A stretch of DNA of 64,000 bases, taken from contig NZ_JAHCDN010000001.1 in assembly GCF_018413605.1 (NCBI RefSeq), positions 496,001-560,000 of the forward strand. Direction: 5' to 3'. The notes under the pieces are model-generated. The model was not told the DNA's origin. It searched no databases and saw only the letters and a program-made list of their open reading frames with translations. Each line of letters starts with the position of its first letter. Position 1 is the stretch's first letter. A program made the translations under genes and the position numbers. This DNA comes from Variovorax sp. PCZ-1. GTDB lineage: Bacteria > Pseudomonadota > Gammaproteobacteria > Burkholderiales > Burkholderiaceae_C. This document shows, piece by piece, positions 27,551-36,679 of the stretch.

Positions 27551-28693
27551 ATGCGTATTGCCTTAGTTGCCGGTGAAGCTTCAGGCGATCTGCTGGGTGG
27601 TTTGCTTCTGGATGGATTGAAAGCGCGCTGGCCCGAAGCACAATTCGTAGGCATTGGCGGTCCACAAATGCAAAAGCGCGGTATGCAGGCTTGGTGGCCT
27701 AGCGAGAAGCTGGCGGTGCGCGGGTATATCGAAGTTTTGAAGCATTATCGTGGCTTGCTGAAAATCCGCAATGAACTCAAGGTGCGTTTGATCGCAGACA
27801 AGCCAGATATCTTCATCGGTATTGATGCTCCCGATTTCAATCTCGATCTTGAGCGCGATCTCAAAGCGGCTGGCATCCGCACGGCGCATTTTGTGAGCCC
27901 GAGCATCTGGGCTTGGCGGCCTGAGCGCATTGAGAAAGTGCGCACGGCGGTGGATCATGTGCTGTGCATTTTTCCTTTTGAGAAAAAGCTTTATGACGAG
28001 GCGGGCATTGCGGCCAGCTACGTTGGCCATCCGCTTGCGCCCGTGATTCCAATGCTGCCCGATAAAAGCGCCGCGCGCGAAAAACTGGGTTTGAAGATGG
28101 AAGATACTGTTGTCGCACTGCTACCTGGCAGCCGTGCAGATGAAATTAAGTATTTGATTTCAAGGTATTTTGAGGCAATTGCCGGCATAAAGACTGCGCG
28201 GAGTGCTATTAAATTTATAGCTCCTTGTGTGCCTTCTCTCAAGCCAGCGATTGAAGCTGCAGCGCGTGTGGCAGGTGTTCAAAATGATGTGCAGTTGCTC
28301 GATGGTCAATCGCATACTGCGTTGGCTGCATGCGATGTGGCGCTTGTGGCTAGCGGTACCGCTACGCTAGAAGCCGCACTCTTCAAGCGCCCAATGGTGA
28401 TTGCCTACAACATGCATGCCTTAAGCTGGATCATCATGCGTCGAAAAAAGATCCAGCCTTGGGTGGGTTTGCCCAATATCCTGTGTGGCGAATTCGTCGT
28501 GCCTGAGCTGCTGCAAGAAGACGCTACACCGCAAGCTTTGGCGCAGGCAGTTCTTAAGTGGCTCGGTTCTCCTGAGAAAATACAGGCCTTGGAGCAGCGC
28601 TTCACCACGCTGCATCATGAGCTGCTACGCGATACGCCCAAGCTCGCAGCCCAAGCCATTGAATCTGTCCTATCTCATGCCACGCCCACTTAA
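27551..28693 (+). CDS. lpxB: Lipid-A-disaccharide synthase
   Basis: A GT19 glycosyltransferase of 380 residues joining two acylglucosamine units in lipid A synthesis at the inner membrane. Visible: [37 protein letters not shown] and [21 protein letters not shown]. Residues about 210-225 ([16 protein letters not shown]) are encoded by a PE1 repeat that supplies the helix-strand following the LLPGSR loop. The family length is almost conserved. It overlaps rnhB by 17 bases. Confidence 0.96.
   Translation: MRIALVAGEASGDLLGGLLLDGLKARWPEAQFVGIGGPQMQKRGMQAWWPSEKLAVRGYIEVLKHYRGLLKIRNELKVRLIADKPDIFIGIDAPDFNLDLERDLKAAGIRTAHFVSPSIWAWRPERIEKVRTAVDHVLCIFPFEKKLYDEAGIAASYVGHPLAPVIPMLPDKSAAREKLGLKMEDTVVALLPGSRADEIKYLISRYFEAIAGIKTARSAIKFIAPCVPSLKPAIEAAARVAGVQNDVQLLDGQSHTALAACDVALVASGTATLEAALFKRPMVIAYNMHALSWIIMRRKKIQPWVGLPNILCGEFVVPELLQEDATPQALAQAVLKWLGSPEKIQALEQRFTTLHHELLRDTPKLAAQAIESVLSHATPT
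28181..28222 (+). repeat. PE1 element inside lpxB
   Basis: GCCGGC, AGACTGCGCGGAGTGCTATT and ATAGC. Sense orientation, same frame as the ispC copy. Confidence 0.92.
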
Positions 28694-29396
28694 ACAATCA
28701 CCCCAGCCTGAGCTTTTGGCCTTGCCGCCTGTGCCTAAGCTGCGCAAGCGCCGCTCCGATGCCAAGCCTATTCGCAAAAAGAAACTGGCTGTGGTGCAGA
28801 CAGAGTTTGTCTGGGATGCTGCGGGTTTGATGGCGGGGGTGGACGAAGCTGGACGCGGGCCGCTCGCTGGCAATGTGGTGGCTGCAGCTGTGATCTTGGA
28901 TGATGCTAACCCCATCGCCGGGCTGAACGATTCAAAAAAACTCACGGCTCTGCGTCGTGAAAAGCTGTTTATCGAAATTCAAGCGAAGGCGTTGTGCGTG
29001 AGCATCGGCGAAGCGAGTGTGGAAGAAATTGATCAGCTCAATATTCTGCAAGCCACGATGCTGGCGATGCAGCGCGCTGTGAATGGTTTGCGCTTGAAAC
29101 CGGCGAAGGTGTTGATCGATGGCAACCGTATCCCCAAGCTGGATGTGTTGGCCGAGGCGATTGTGGGTGGCGATGCCAAAGTCAAGGCGATTTCCGCAGC
29201 GTCTATCATCGCCAAAGTCACTCGGGATCGGCAGTGCGATGAGTTGCATGCTCTGTATCCGCAATACGGCTTTGCCAATCACAAAGGATACGGCACTGCG
29301 GAGCATTTGGCAGCTCTCAAAAAGCATGGTGCTACGCCAGAGCATCGTAAAAGCTATGCGCCAGTTGCGCAGGCCATTCATCAGAGCGCCGCATGA
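28677..29396 (+). CDS. rnhB: Ribonuclease HII
   Basis: It removes RNA from RNA/DNA hybrids and single ribonucleotides from DNA, 239 residues. Visible: [20 protein letters not shown] with the first acidic residues, [33 protein letters not shown] and [15 protein letters not shown] basic N-terminal extension of about 45 residues ([16 protein letters not shown]) precedes the catalytic domain. The start at 28677 is chosen because the frame before it only shadows lpxB. It is coupled to the next gene by a four-base overlap. Confidence 0.95.
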   Translation: MPRPLKQSPQPELLALPPVPKLRKRRSDAKPIRKKKLAVVQTEFVWDAAGLMAGVDEAGRGPLAGNVVAAAVILDDANPIAGLNDSKKLTALRREKLFIEIQAKALCVSIGEASVEEIDQLNILQATMLAMQRAVNGLRLKPAKVLIDGNRIPKLDVLAEAIVGGDAKVKAISAASIIAKVTRDRQCDELHALYPQYGFANHKGYGTAEHLAALKKHGATPEHRKSYAPVAQAIHQSAA

Positions 29397-30220
29397 CCAG
29401 CAAAACTGAAGTCATCACTTCCCGAGACAACCCGCTCGTGAAAGAGCTGCGCAAGTTGGCGCAGGACGGCGCGGCTTATCGCAAAACTGGCAGAGTCTGG
29501 ATCGAGGGCGAGCATTTATGCGATGCGGCCCAGGCGCGCGGCAGACAAGCAGACATTGCTGTGATTTCAGATCAAAAACAGCATCTCGCCCGCATGGAAT
29601 GTGCGCAGAGTGCTGCTAAATTAGTAGTGATTGCCGAAGCGCTCATGCGCGAGATCAGTGGCTTGGAGTCTCCGGCTGCCATGGGTTTGGTGCTGAGCTT
29701 GCCCCAAGATATGCCAATTGAAGCCACAGCGCGCAGTGTGATTTTGGATCGCTTGCAAGACCCCGGCAACGCAGGCAGCATCTTGCGCAGCGCGGCAGCC
29801 TTTGGCTACAAGCAGATCATCGCGCTGAAAAGCACGGTAGCACTCTGGAGCCCGAAAGTGCTGCGCGCGGGCATGGGAGCGCATTTTTCACTGCGGATTG
29901 TGGAGGCTGCGTCGATTGATCAGTTGAAAGATTTCAAGCTTCCTCTGGCAGTGACGAGCAGCCACAGAGGGGAATTCCTGCATGAACTGCAGGCGCAGGC
30001 GTCACTATCAAAAGGTGAGCACTCTGCGCAGGATGCAAGCCGGCAATTGGCCGATTTTGCTTATATTTTTGGCCATGAAGGGCAGGGTGTGATTGATGAG
30101 TTGGAAGCGCTTGCACAGGCGCATGTGCGTATCGCGCAGCCGGGTGGGCAGGAGTCGCTCAATGTGGCGGCAGCCGCGGCGATTTGCTTGCATGCGAGTG
30201 CTGCAGCCAGAGTCAGCTAA
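29393..30220 (+). CDS. SpoU/TrmH-family RNA 2'-O-methyltransferase
   Basis: A SAM-dependent knotted (SPOUT) methyltransferase of 275 residues, probably acting on 23S rRNA or tRNA. Visible: an N-terminal substrate domain, motif 1 [19 protein letters not shown], motif 2 IFGHEGQG and motif 3 [19 protein letters not shown]. Two PE1 repeats lie inside it in opposite orientations. One encodes residues 66-79 ([15 protein letters not shown]). The other encodes residues 204-218 ([14 protein letters not shown]) and lengthens the loop before motif 2 by about 17 residues relative to homologues as I recall them. Confidence 0.93.
   Translation: MTSKTEVITSRDNPLVKELRKLAQDGAAYRKTGRVWIEGEHLCDAAQARGRQADIAVISDQKQHLARMECAQSAAKLVVIAEALMREISGLESPAAMGLVLSLPQDMPIEATARSVILDRLQDPGNAGSILRSAAAFGYKQIIALKSTVALWSPKVLRAGMGAHFSLRIVEAASIDQLKDFKLPLAVTSSHRGEFLHELQAQASLSKGEHSAQDASRQLADFAYIFGHEGQGVIDELEALAQAHVRIAQPGGQESLNVAAAAAICLHASAAARVS
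29588..29629 (+). repeat. PE1 element inside the SpoU gene, copy 1 (diverged)
   Basis: GCCCGC in place of GCCGGC, then GTGCGCAGAGTGCTGCT and TTAGTAGT. Sense orientation, same frame as the ispC copy. Confidence 0.75.
30004..30044 (-). repeat. PE1 element inside the SpoU gene, copy 2 (antisense)
   Basis: On the minus strand GCCGGC, CCTGCGCAGAGTGCT and then a degraded right arm ending GATAG. It is read antisense in the EHSAQ frame, as is the copy at 56389. Confidence 0.8.
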
Positions 30221-30237
30221 GAGCCAATCAAGCAGAA

Positions 30238-30254
30238 TATGCATTTTTTGCATA
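30238..30254. promoter_or_regulatory. Inverted repeat upstream of carA, possible operator
   Basis: TATGCA-TTTTT-TGCATA is followed 11 bases later by a TACAAT -10-like box (30266-30271). The leader to the carA start is about 150 bases and may hold further control. Which regulator binds is not known. Confidence 0.45.
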
Positions 30255-30426
30255 CCTCTTTCGGCTACAATCTTGCAAATCTTCATTCACCCACGTACTG
30301 CTTAGCGCACACCAGCATTTCCCCTCAAGAGCACCGTCTTCACCCCGCTTGGTTGCACCGCAAATTCAAGCATCTTGGGTGGACATGCGGCACTGAGCGT
30401 ACGCATATCCTTATCGGAGCTACCCA

Positions 30427-31620
30427 GTGCTTTCCTCCTTGAAGGGAAAACATCCCCACGCCCTCCTAGCGCTCGCAGACGGCTCCATCTTCATCGGCGA
30501 ATCCATTGGCGCTTCCGGCCAAACCGTCGGCGAAGTGGTGTTCAACACCTCGATGACGGGCTACCAAGAAATCTTGACCGACCCCAGCTACTGCCAGCAA
30601 ATCGTCACGCTCACCTATCCGCACATCGGCAACTACGGCATCAACGCCGAAGATGTCGAATCACGCAAAGTGTTTGCCGCTGGCCTCATTATCAAAGATC
30701 TGCCTCTGCTCGAATCCAACTTCCGCAGCACGCAAACCTTGTCGCAATACCTCGTTGCTGAGAACTGCGTGGCCATTGCCAGCATCGACACCCGCAAACT
30801 CACCCGCATGCTGCGCACCAAGGGCGCGCAAAACGGCTGTATCGTGGCATTGAAAGCCGGCGAAGAAGTCTCGCAAGCCGTGATCGACAAAGCTGTGGCT
30901 TCGGCCAAAGCCGTGCCTTCCATGGCTGGTTTGGATTTGGCCAAAGTCGTGAGCGTGAGTGAGAAATATTCCTTCACAGAAACCGAATGGAAATTAGGCT
31001 CAGGCTACGGCGAGCAAACCAACCCCAAATTCCACGAAGGATCGGGGACAACATTTCATGTTGTGGCCTTCGACTACGGCGTAAAGAAAAACATCCTGCG
31101 CATGTTGGCTGAGCGCGGCTGCAAAGTCACCGTCGTGCCAGCTCAAACGAGTGCCAAAGACGTGCTCGCCATGAAGCCCAGCGGCGTGTTCCTCTCCAAT
31201 GGCCCTGGCGACCCAGAGCCTTGTGACTACGCCATCGCCGCCACCTGCGAGATCATCGAAGCCGGCGTGCCCACCTTCGGCATCTGCCTCGGGCACCAAA
31301 TCATGGCCTTGGCCAGCGGCGCCAAAACCTTCAAAATGAAATTCGGCCACCACGGTGCGAACCATCCGGTGAAAGACCTAGACAACGGCCGCGTCAGCAT
31401 CACCAGCCAAAACCACGGCTTTGCGGTGGATGAAAAAACGCTACCTGCAAATCTGCGTCCCACGCACATCAGCTTGTTCGACAACACACTCCAAGGCTTA
31501 GCTAGAACAGACAAACCCGCCTTCTGCTTCCAAGGTCATCCTGAAGCATCCCCCGGGCCGCATGATATTTCCTATCTGTTTGACCGCTTCATCGATTTGA
31601 TGGAGAAGGGCAATGGCTAG
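30427..31620 (+). CDS. carA: Carbamoyl-phosphate synthase small (glutaminase) subunit
   Basis: The glutaminase subunit supplying ammonia to CarB for pyrimidine and arginine synthesis, 397 residues. The N-terminal domain begins [18 protein letters not shown]. The class I amidotransferase domain carries the nucleophile Cys 287 in [13 protein letters not shown] and the His/Glu pair in [17 protein letters not shown]. The start is GTG, supported by GGAG seven bases upstream. The stop overlaps the next gene (ATGGCTAG), which is not carB. Confidence 0.97.
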   Translation: MLSSLKGKHPHALLALADGSIFIGESIGASGQTVGEVVFNTSMTGYQEILTDPSYCQQIVTLTYPHIGNYGINAEDVESRKVFAAGLIIKDLPLLESNFRSTQTLSQYLVAENCVAIASIDTRKLTRMLRTKGAQNGCIVALKAGEEVSQAVIDKAVASAKAVPSMAGLDLAKVVSVSEKYSFTETEWKLGSGYGEQTNPKFHEGSGTTFHVVAFDYGVKKNILRMLAERGCKVTVVPAQTSAKDVLAMKPSGVFLSNGPGDPEPCDYAIAATCEIIEAGVPTFGICLGHQIMALASGAKTFKMKFGHHGANHPVKDLDNGRVSITSQNHGFAVDEKTLPANLRPTHISLFDNTLQGLARTDKPAFCFQGHPEASPGPHDISYLFDRFIDLMEKGNG

Positions 31621-32242
31621 TCGCATACTGAAGCCTCAGGTGACATCGCAAAGCGCGATAGTCGTCGGCATCAGTTCAGTCATCGAATCACAGGTGCTCG
31701 TGGTTCGTGGGCAAAGGGTTTTGCTGGCTCAGCAGTTGGCTTCACTCTATGGCGTGGAGACCAAGGCTCTTAATCAAGCTGTCCATCGTAATCTGGATCG
31801 GTTTCCTGCTGATTTCATGTTTCGACTAGAGCGCGACGATTTGGCCGCTTTAAGGTCACAAACTGTGACCTTAAACGCGCAAGCCATTGATTCCAAAGAG
31901 GTTTTGAGTTCGTTGGGTTTGGCAACAGAGCGCGGCGCGAATGCCAAATATTTGCCCTATGCCTTCACAGAGCAAGGCGTTGCCATGCTCTCAAGCGTGC
32001 TGAAAAGCGAGCGTGCCATTGCCGTGAATATTGAAATCATGCGCACCTTCGTCAAGCTGCGAGGCATGCTTTCTGAGCATGTGGATTTGAAGCGTAAGCT
32101 CAATCAACTGGAAAAGAAATACGACGACAACTTCCGTGTCGTCTTTGAAGCGATTCATGAACTGATGGAATCTCCCAAGCCAAGCTCATACAGCGGCTCG
32201 AAGATTGGATTCATCAAAGACAAGCAAAAAAACAAGTCATGA
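31613..32242 (+). CDS. ORF6N-domain protein inserted between carA and carB
   Basis: A 209-residue protein with an N-terminal ORF6N (KilA-N-related) domain: [40 protein letters not shown] and [20 protein letters not shown]. The C-terminal half is a coiled coil ([20 protein letters not shown]) with a basic tail. The domain is common in phage antirepressor-like proteins and in free chromosomal genes. The ATG lies inside the end of carA and the stop overlaps the next ATG by four bases, so it is woven into the carbamoyl-phosphate operon. Role unknown; DNA binding is likely. Confidence 0.85.
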   Translation: MASRILKPQVTSQSAIVVGISSVIESQVLVVRGQRVLLAQQLASLYGVETKALNQAVHRNLDRFPADFMFRLERDDLAALRSQTVTLNAQAIDSKEVLSSLGLATERGANAKYLPYAFTEQGVAMLSSVLKSERAIAVNIEIMRTFVKLRGMLSEHVDLKRKLNQLEKKYDDNFRVVFEAIHELMESPKPSSYSGSKIGFIKDKQKNKS

Positions 32243-32667
32243 AGAATGTATCCAGAATCAAGCGCTTGCGCTGGTGGCTGCTAGGCGGATTTTTGCTGGC
32301 GAGCTATCCAACAGTCGTCTTAGCCTATACGTGGAGTCACGTGCTCAGCAGTGATTTGCCTGGAGGCCGGCATGGCCCACTTGACGCCTATCGCCACACG
32401 CTGGCGAGCGCTTTCGTTGGCTGCACCTTAGGCTCGCAAGCTGTTGAGCTTGTCACGCAAGTGATGGAGAGCAGCAGTAAACGCTCATCCATCATGGATC
32501 GCCACAACAACAGACTCGGGGCACGAATTGGTGCAGCTTGTGACTCGATATCAAACATTGAGCCCAAGGTCGCAGCATCGATTGCTCAAGGTCAAATCAA
32601 CGCAACGCATCCAAATCAAAGCACATGGTTGCCGCCAGAAGATTGGCGGCAGGGAAAACTCTGGTAA
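32239..32667 (+). CDS. Small membrane-anchored protein, DUF6973-like
   Basis: A 142-residue protein with one N-terminal membrane segment or signal (LRWWLLGGFLLASYPTVVLA). The soluble domain holds conserved-looking DAYRHTLASAF and MDRHNNRLGARIG. His and Asn residues in this spacing recall the DUF6973 group, which I assign from memory only. It is coupled to the ORF6N gene by ATGA and lies six bases before carB. Function unknown. Confidence 0.6.
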   Translation: MKNVSRIKRLRWWLLGGFLLASYPTVVLAYTWSHVLSSDLPGGRHGPLDAYRHTLASAFVGCTLGSQAVELVTQVMESSSKRSSIMDRHNNRLGARIGAACDSISNIEPKVAASIAQGQINATHPNQSTWLPPEDWRQGKLW

Positions 32668-32673
32668 ACGAAT

Positions 32674-35600
32674 ATGCCAAAACGCCAAGACATTAAAAGT
32701 ATCCTCATCATCGGCGCGGGTCCGATCATCATTGGTCAGGCTTGTGAGTTTGATTACTCCGGCGTGCAGGCCTGCAAGGCTTTGCGCGAAGAGGGTTACA
32801 AGGTGATTTTGATCAACAGCAACCCTGCAACGATCATGACTGATCCTGCCACGGCTGATGTGACCTACATCGAGCCGATCACTTGGCAGACGGTTGAGAA
32901 GATCATCGCCAAAGAAAAGCCCGATGCGATTTTGCCGACCATGGGTGGGCAGACGGCACTGAATTGTGCTTTGGATTTATGGCACAACGGTGTGCTCGAC
33001 AAATACAAAGGCGCAGCGACTGGCAAACCTGTGGAGCTGATCGGCGCCAGCCCGCAAGCGATTGACAAGGCCGAAGACCGTTTGAAATTCAAAGACGCGA
33101 TGACCAAGATTGGCTTGGGTTCTGCGCGCTCAGGCATTGCGCATTCGATGGATGATGCTTGGGCCGTGCAAAAAACGCTGGGCTTCCCCACCGTGATCCG
33201 CCCCAGCTTCACACTCGGCGGCACAGGCGGCGGCATTGCTTACAACGCCGAAGAATTCGAGACGATTTGCAAGCGCGGCTTGGAAGCCTCGCCCACCAAC
33301 GAGCTGCTGATTGAAGAGTCGCTCCTCGGCTGGAAAGAGTATGAGATGGAAGTGGTGCGCGACAAGGCGGACAACTGCATCATCGTTTGCTCGATTGAAA
33401 ATTTGGATCCGATGGGCGTACACACGGGTGACTCGATCACCGTGGCTCCTGCGCAAACGCTGACCGACAAGGAATATCAAATCCTGCGCAATGCGTCTCT
33501 CGCCGTGCTGCGCGAGATTGGTGTGGATACGGGCGGCTCGAATGTGCAGTTCTCCATCAACCCGAAAGACGGGCGCATGGTGGTGATTGAGATGAATCCG
33601 CGCGTGTCGCGTTCATCGGCGCTCGCTTCTAAAGCGACGGGTTTTCCGATTGCCAAGGTAGCAGCGAAGCTCGCCTGCGGCTACACACTCGATGAGCTGC
33701 GCAACGAAATCACCGGCGGTGCAACGCCTGCGAGCTTTGAGCCCAGCATTGATTACGTCGTCACGAAAATCCCTCGCTTCGCCTTTGAGAAATTCAAAGA
33801 TGCCGATGACCGCCTCACCACGCAAATGAAATCTGTGGGCGAAGTGATGGCCATGGGGCGCACCTTTCAAGAAAGCTTCCAAAAAGCCCTGCGCGGCTTG
33901 GAAGTGGGCGTGGATGGCATGAACGAAAAAACGCAAGACCGCGAAATCCTCGAGCGCGAGCTGGGCACGCCCGGCCCCGAGCGCATTTGGTATGTGGGCG
34001 ATGCGTTTGCCAGCGGCTGGTCGCTCGATGAGGTGTACGACATCACGAAGATCGACAAATGGTTCCTCGTGCAAATCGAAGAGATCGTGAAGATTGAGCT
34101 GGAGCTGGATCAACACACGATTGCAAACGGCGACAAGGCCTTGGCCGCAATTACCAAGCAAGAGCTGCTGAGCCTCAAGAAAAAAGGCTTCTCAGACCGC
34201 CGCTTGGCCAAACTGCTCAAGACGACTGATGCCGCTGTTCGTACGGCCCGCCGAACGCTTGGCGTTCGTCCTGTATTTAAGCGCGTAGACACCTGCGCCG
34301 CAGAATTCGCCACCAACACGGCCTACATGTATTCCACCTACGACGAGGAATGCGAAGCCGAGCCAACCACCAAGAAAAAAATCATGGTGCTTGGCGGCGG
34401 GCCCAATCGCATCGGCCAAGGCATTGAGTTTGATTACTGCTGCGTCCACGCCGCGCTCGCCATGCGCGAAGACGGCTACGAGACCATCATGGTCAACTGC
34501 AATCCTGAAACGGTTTCGACCGACTACGACACATCAGACCGTTTGTATTTCGAGCCACTCACGCTTGAAGACGTGCTCGAAATCGTAGACAAAGAAAAGC
34601 CAACTGGCGTGATCGTGCAATACGGCGGCCAAACGCCCTTGAAGCTCGCACTCGGCTTGGAGCGTGAAGGCGTGCCCATCATCGGCACCACGCCCGACAT
34701 GATCGACGCAGCCGAAGACCGCGAGCGCTTCTCTGCCTTGCTGCACAAGCTGGGCTTGAAGCAGCCACCGAACGCCACTGCGCGCACCGAGCCAGAAGCG
34801 CTTGAGAAAGCGCAGAGCTTGGGCTACCCGCTCGTCGTGCGCCCCAGCTATGTGCTCGGCGGCCGCGCAATGGAGATCGTGCATGAGCAGCGCGATTTGG
34901 AGCGCTACATGAAAGAGGCGGTGAAGGTCTCTAACGATTCCCCTGTCTTGCTAGACCGCTTCCTCAATGACGCGATTGAGTGCGATGTGGATTGCCTGCG
35001 CGATCCTGAAGGCGTCACCTTCATTGGCGGCGTGATGGAGCACATCGAGCAAGCCGGTGTGCACAGCGGCGATTCAGCCTGCTCGTTGCCGCCGTATTCA
35101 CTCGCTAAAGAGACGATTGAAGAACTCAAGCGCCAAACACGTGAGATGGCTGCAGGTCTGTCCGTCGTCGGATTGATGAATGTGCAGTTCGCCATCCAAC
35201 ATCGTGATGGCAAAGATGTCATCTATGTGCTCGAAGTGAACCCGCGCGCCAGCCGCACCGTGCCTTATGTTTCCAAAGCCACGGGTATTCAGCTCGCCAA
35301 AGTCGCAGCGCGTTGCATGGCTGGGCAATCGCTCGCCTCGCAAGGCATCACCAAAGAAGTCACGCCGCCGTATTTCAGCGTGAAAGAAGCCGTGTTCCCC
35401 TTCGTGAAATTCCCCGGTGTAGATACCATCCTCGGCCCCGAGATGAAATCCACGGGCGAGGTGATGGGCGTGGGCAAGACTTTCGGCGAAGCTTTCGTCA
35501 AGAGCCAGCTCGGCGCAGGCACTTCTTTGCCGCGTCCGACAAAGAAAGACGGCAGCAAGAATGGCAAAGTCTTCCTCACCGTGAAGAACAACGACAAAGC

Positions 35601-35961
35601 GCGCGCCGTGCAAGTAGCCAAAGAGCTGGCCAGCATGGGCTTCGATCTGATCGCGACCAAAGGCACAGCCGCCTCCATCGCAGAAGCGGGCATCGCCGTG
35701 CAAACCGTCAACAAAGTCGCCGAAGGCCGTCCTCACATTGTGGACATGATCAAAAACAACGAAATTTGTTTGGTGATCAACACCGTCGAAGAGCGCCGCA
35801 ACGCCATCACCGACAGCCGCGCGATCCGAACCTCGTCTCTGCTTGCACGCGTGACAACTTTCACCACCATCGCAGGTGCAGAAGCTGCTGTGGAAGGTAT
35901 GAAATACATGGACAAGCTAGGGGTGATTTCCGTGCAGGAAATGCATGCTGCCCTTGCGTAA
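32674..35961 (+). CDS. carB: Carbamoyl-phosphate synthase large subunit
   Basis: A 1095-residue synthetase made of two ATP-grasp halves, which uses CarA-derived ammonia, bicarbonate and two ATP. The halves start [20 protein letters not shown] and [38 protein letters not shown] marks the first active site and [20 protein letters not shown] the second. The C-terminal MGS-like allosteric domain follows ([17 protein letters not shown]). Cotranscription through the two inserted genes is likely because all gaps are minimal. A terminator follows. Confidence 0.98.
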   Translation: MPKRQDIKSILIIGAGPIIIGQACEFDYSGVQACKALREEGYKVILINSNPATIMTDPATADVTYIEPITWQTVEKIIAKEKPDAILPTMGGQTALNCALDLWHNGVLDKYKGAATGKPVELIGASPQAIDKAEDRLKFKDAMTKIGLGSARSGIAHSMDDAWAVQKTLGFPTVIRPSFTLGGTGGGIAYNAEEFETICKRGLEASPTNELLIEESLLGWKEYEMEVVRDKADNCIIVCSIENLDPMGVHTGDSITVAPAQTLTDKEYQILRNASLAVLREIGVDTGGSNVQFSINPKDGRMVVIEMNPRVSRSSALASKATGFPIAKVAAKLACGYTLDELRNEITGGATPASFEPSIDYVVTKIPRFAFEKFKDADDRLTTQMKSVGEVMAMGRTFQESFQKALRGLEVGVDGMNEKTQDREILERELGTPGPERIWYVGDAFASGWSLDEVYDITKIDKWFLVQIEEIVKIELELDQHTIANGDKALAAITKQELLSLKKKGFSDRRLAKLLKTTDAAVRTARRTLGVRPVFKRVDTCAAEFATNTAYMYSTYDEECEAEPTTKKKIMVLGGGPNRIGQGIEFDYCCVHAALAMREDGYETIMVNCNPETVSTDYDTSDRLYFEPLTLEDVLEIVDKEKPTGVIVQYGGQTPLKLALGLEREGVPIIGTTPDMIDAAEDRERFSALLHKLGLKQPPNATARTEPEALEKAQSLGYPLVVRPSYVLGGRAMEIVHEQRDLERYMKEAVKVSNDSPVLLDRFLNDAIECDVDCLRDPEGVTFIGGVMEHIEQAGVHSGDSACSLPPYSLAKETIEELKRQTREMAAGLSVVGLMNVQFAIQHRDGKDVIYVLEVNPRASRTVPYVSKATGIQLAKVAARCMAGQSLASQGITKEVTPPYFSVKEAVFPFVKFPGVDTILGPEMKSTGEVMGVGKTFGEAFVKSQLGAGTSLPRPTKKDGSKNGKVFLTVKNNDKARAVQVAKELASMGFDLIATKGTAASIAEAGIAVQTVNKVAEGRPHIVDMIKNNEICLVINTVEERRNAITDSRAIRTSSLLARVTTFTTIAGAEAAVEGMKYMDKLGVISVQEMHAALA

Positions 35962-36014
35962 GCCTGCTTGAGTGGCCAAGCCACCTGCGCTAAAATTCAT
36001 CAATCCCAAGCAAA

Positions 36015-36047
36015 AACCGCTGGCCTCCAAGCCAGCGGTTTGCTTTT
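36015..36047 (+). terminator. Terminator after carB
   Basis: Stem AACCGCTGGC / GCCAGCGGTT with a six-base loop, then TGCTTTTTG. Confidence 0.88.
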
Positions 36048-36076
36048 TGTAGAGACATTTCACGAGATTTGCAAAC

Positions 36077-36553
36077 ATGGCTACTTTTCCAATGACCCGG
36101 CGCGGTGCAGAAAAACTCAAAGTTGAGTTACACGACCTCAAGACCGTACAGCGCCCTTGGGTGATCAATGCGATTGCTGAGGCGCGTGCGCAGGGCGACT
36201 TGAGCGAGAACGCGGACTACGACGCGGCCAAAGATCGCCAAGGCTTTATCGAAGGCCGCATTCAGGAGATTGAAGGCAAGCTCTCAGCTGCGCAGATCAT
36301 TGATCCAGCCGATGTGGATGCCGGTGGACGCGTGGTGTTTGGTGCGACTGTGGAGCTTGAAGATGAAGACACAGGCACAAAGGTCAAATACCAAATCGTG
36401 GGCGAAGATGAGGCGGATTTGAAGCAAGGCCTGATCAATGTCTCTTCCCCAATTGCGCGCGCCATGATCGGCAAGGAAGAGGGCGATACGGTGGTGGTGC
36501 AAACGCCGAGTGGCGAAAAGCATTATGAAGTGATTGATGTGCAATATATTTGA
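36077..36553 (+). CDS. greA: Transcription elongation factor GreA
   Basis: It rescues backtracked RNA polymerase by stimulating transcript cleavage, 158 residues. The N-terminal coiled coil carries the acidic tip ([20 protein letters not shown]) and the C-terminal FKBP-like domain begins [15 protein letters not shown]. Placement after carB is common in this group of bacteria. Confidence 0.97.
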   Translation: MATFPMTRRGAEKLKVELHDLKTVQRPWVINAIAEARAQGDLSENADYDAAKDRQGFIEGRIQEIEGKLSAAQIIDPADVDAGGRVVFGATVELEDEDTGTKVKYQIVGEDEADLKQGLINVSSPIARAMIGKEEGDTVVVQTPSGEKHYEVIDVQYI

Positions 36554-36569
36554 AGAGAAATTACATATT

Positions 36570-36610
36570 GCCGGCATAGATACTGCGCAAGCAGCTACTA
36601 AAAAGATAGT
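36570..36610 (+). repeat. PE1 element after greA
   Basis: GCCGGC, ATACTGCGCA, AGCAGCTACT and GATAG. It lies between the greA stop codon and its terminator. Confidence 0.88.
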
Positions 36611-36617
36611 GAAAAAG

Positions 36618-36653
36618 AAATCCGTTACGGTATGCGCCGTAGCGGATTTTTTT
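36618..36653 (+). terminator. Terminator after greA
   Basis: Stem AAATCCGTTACGG / CCGTAGCGGATTT with one G-T pair and a six-base loop, then a T run. Confidence 0.88.
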
Positions 36654-36679
36654 GCTTTTCTAACCTCTAAAATGACTAA

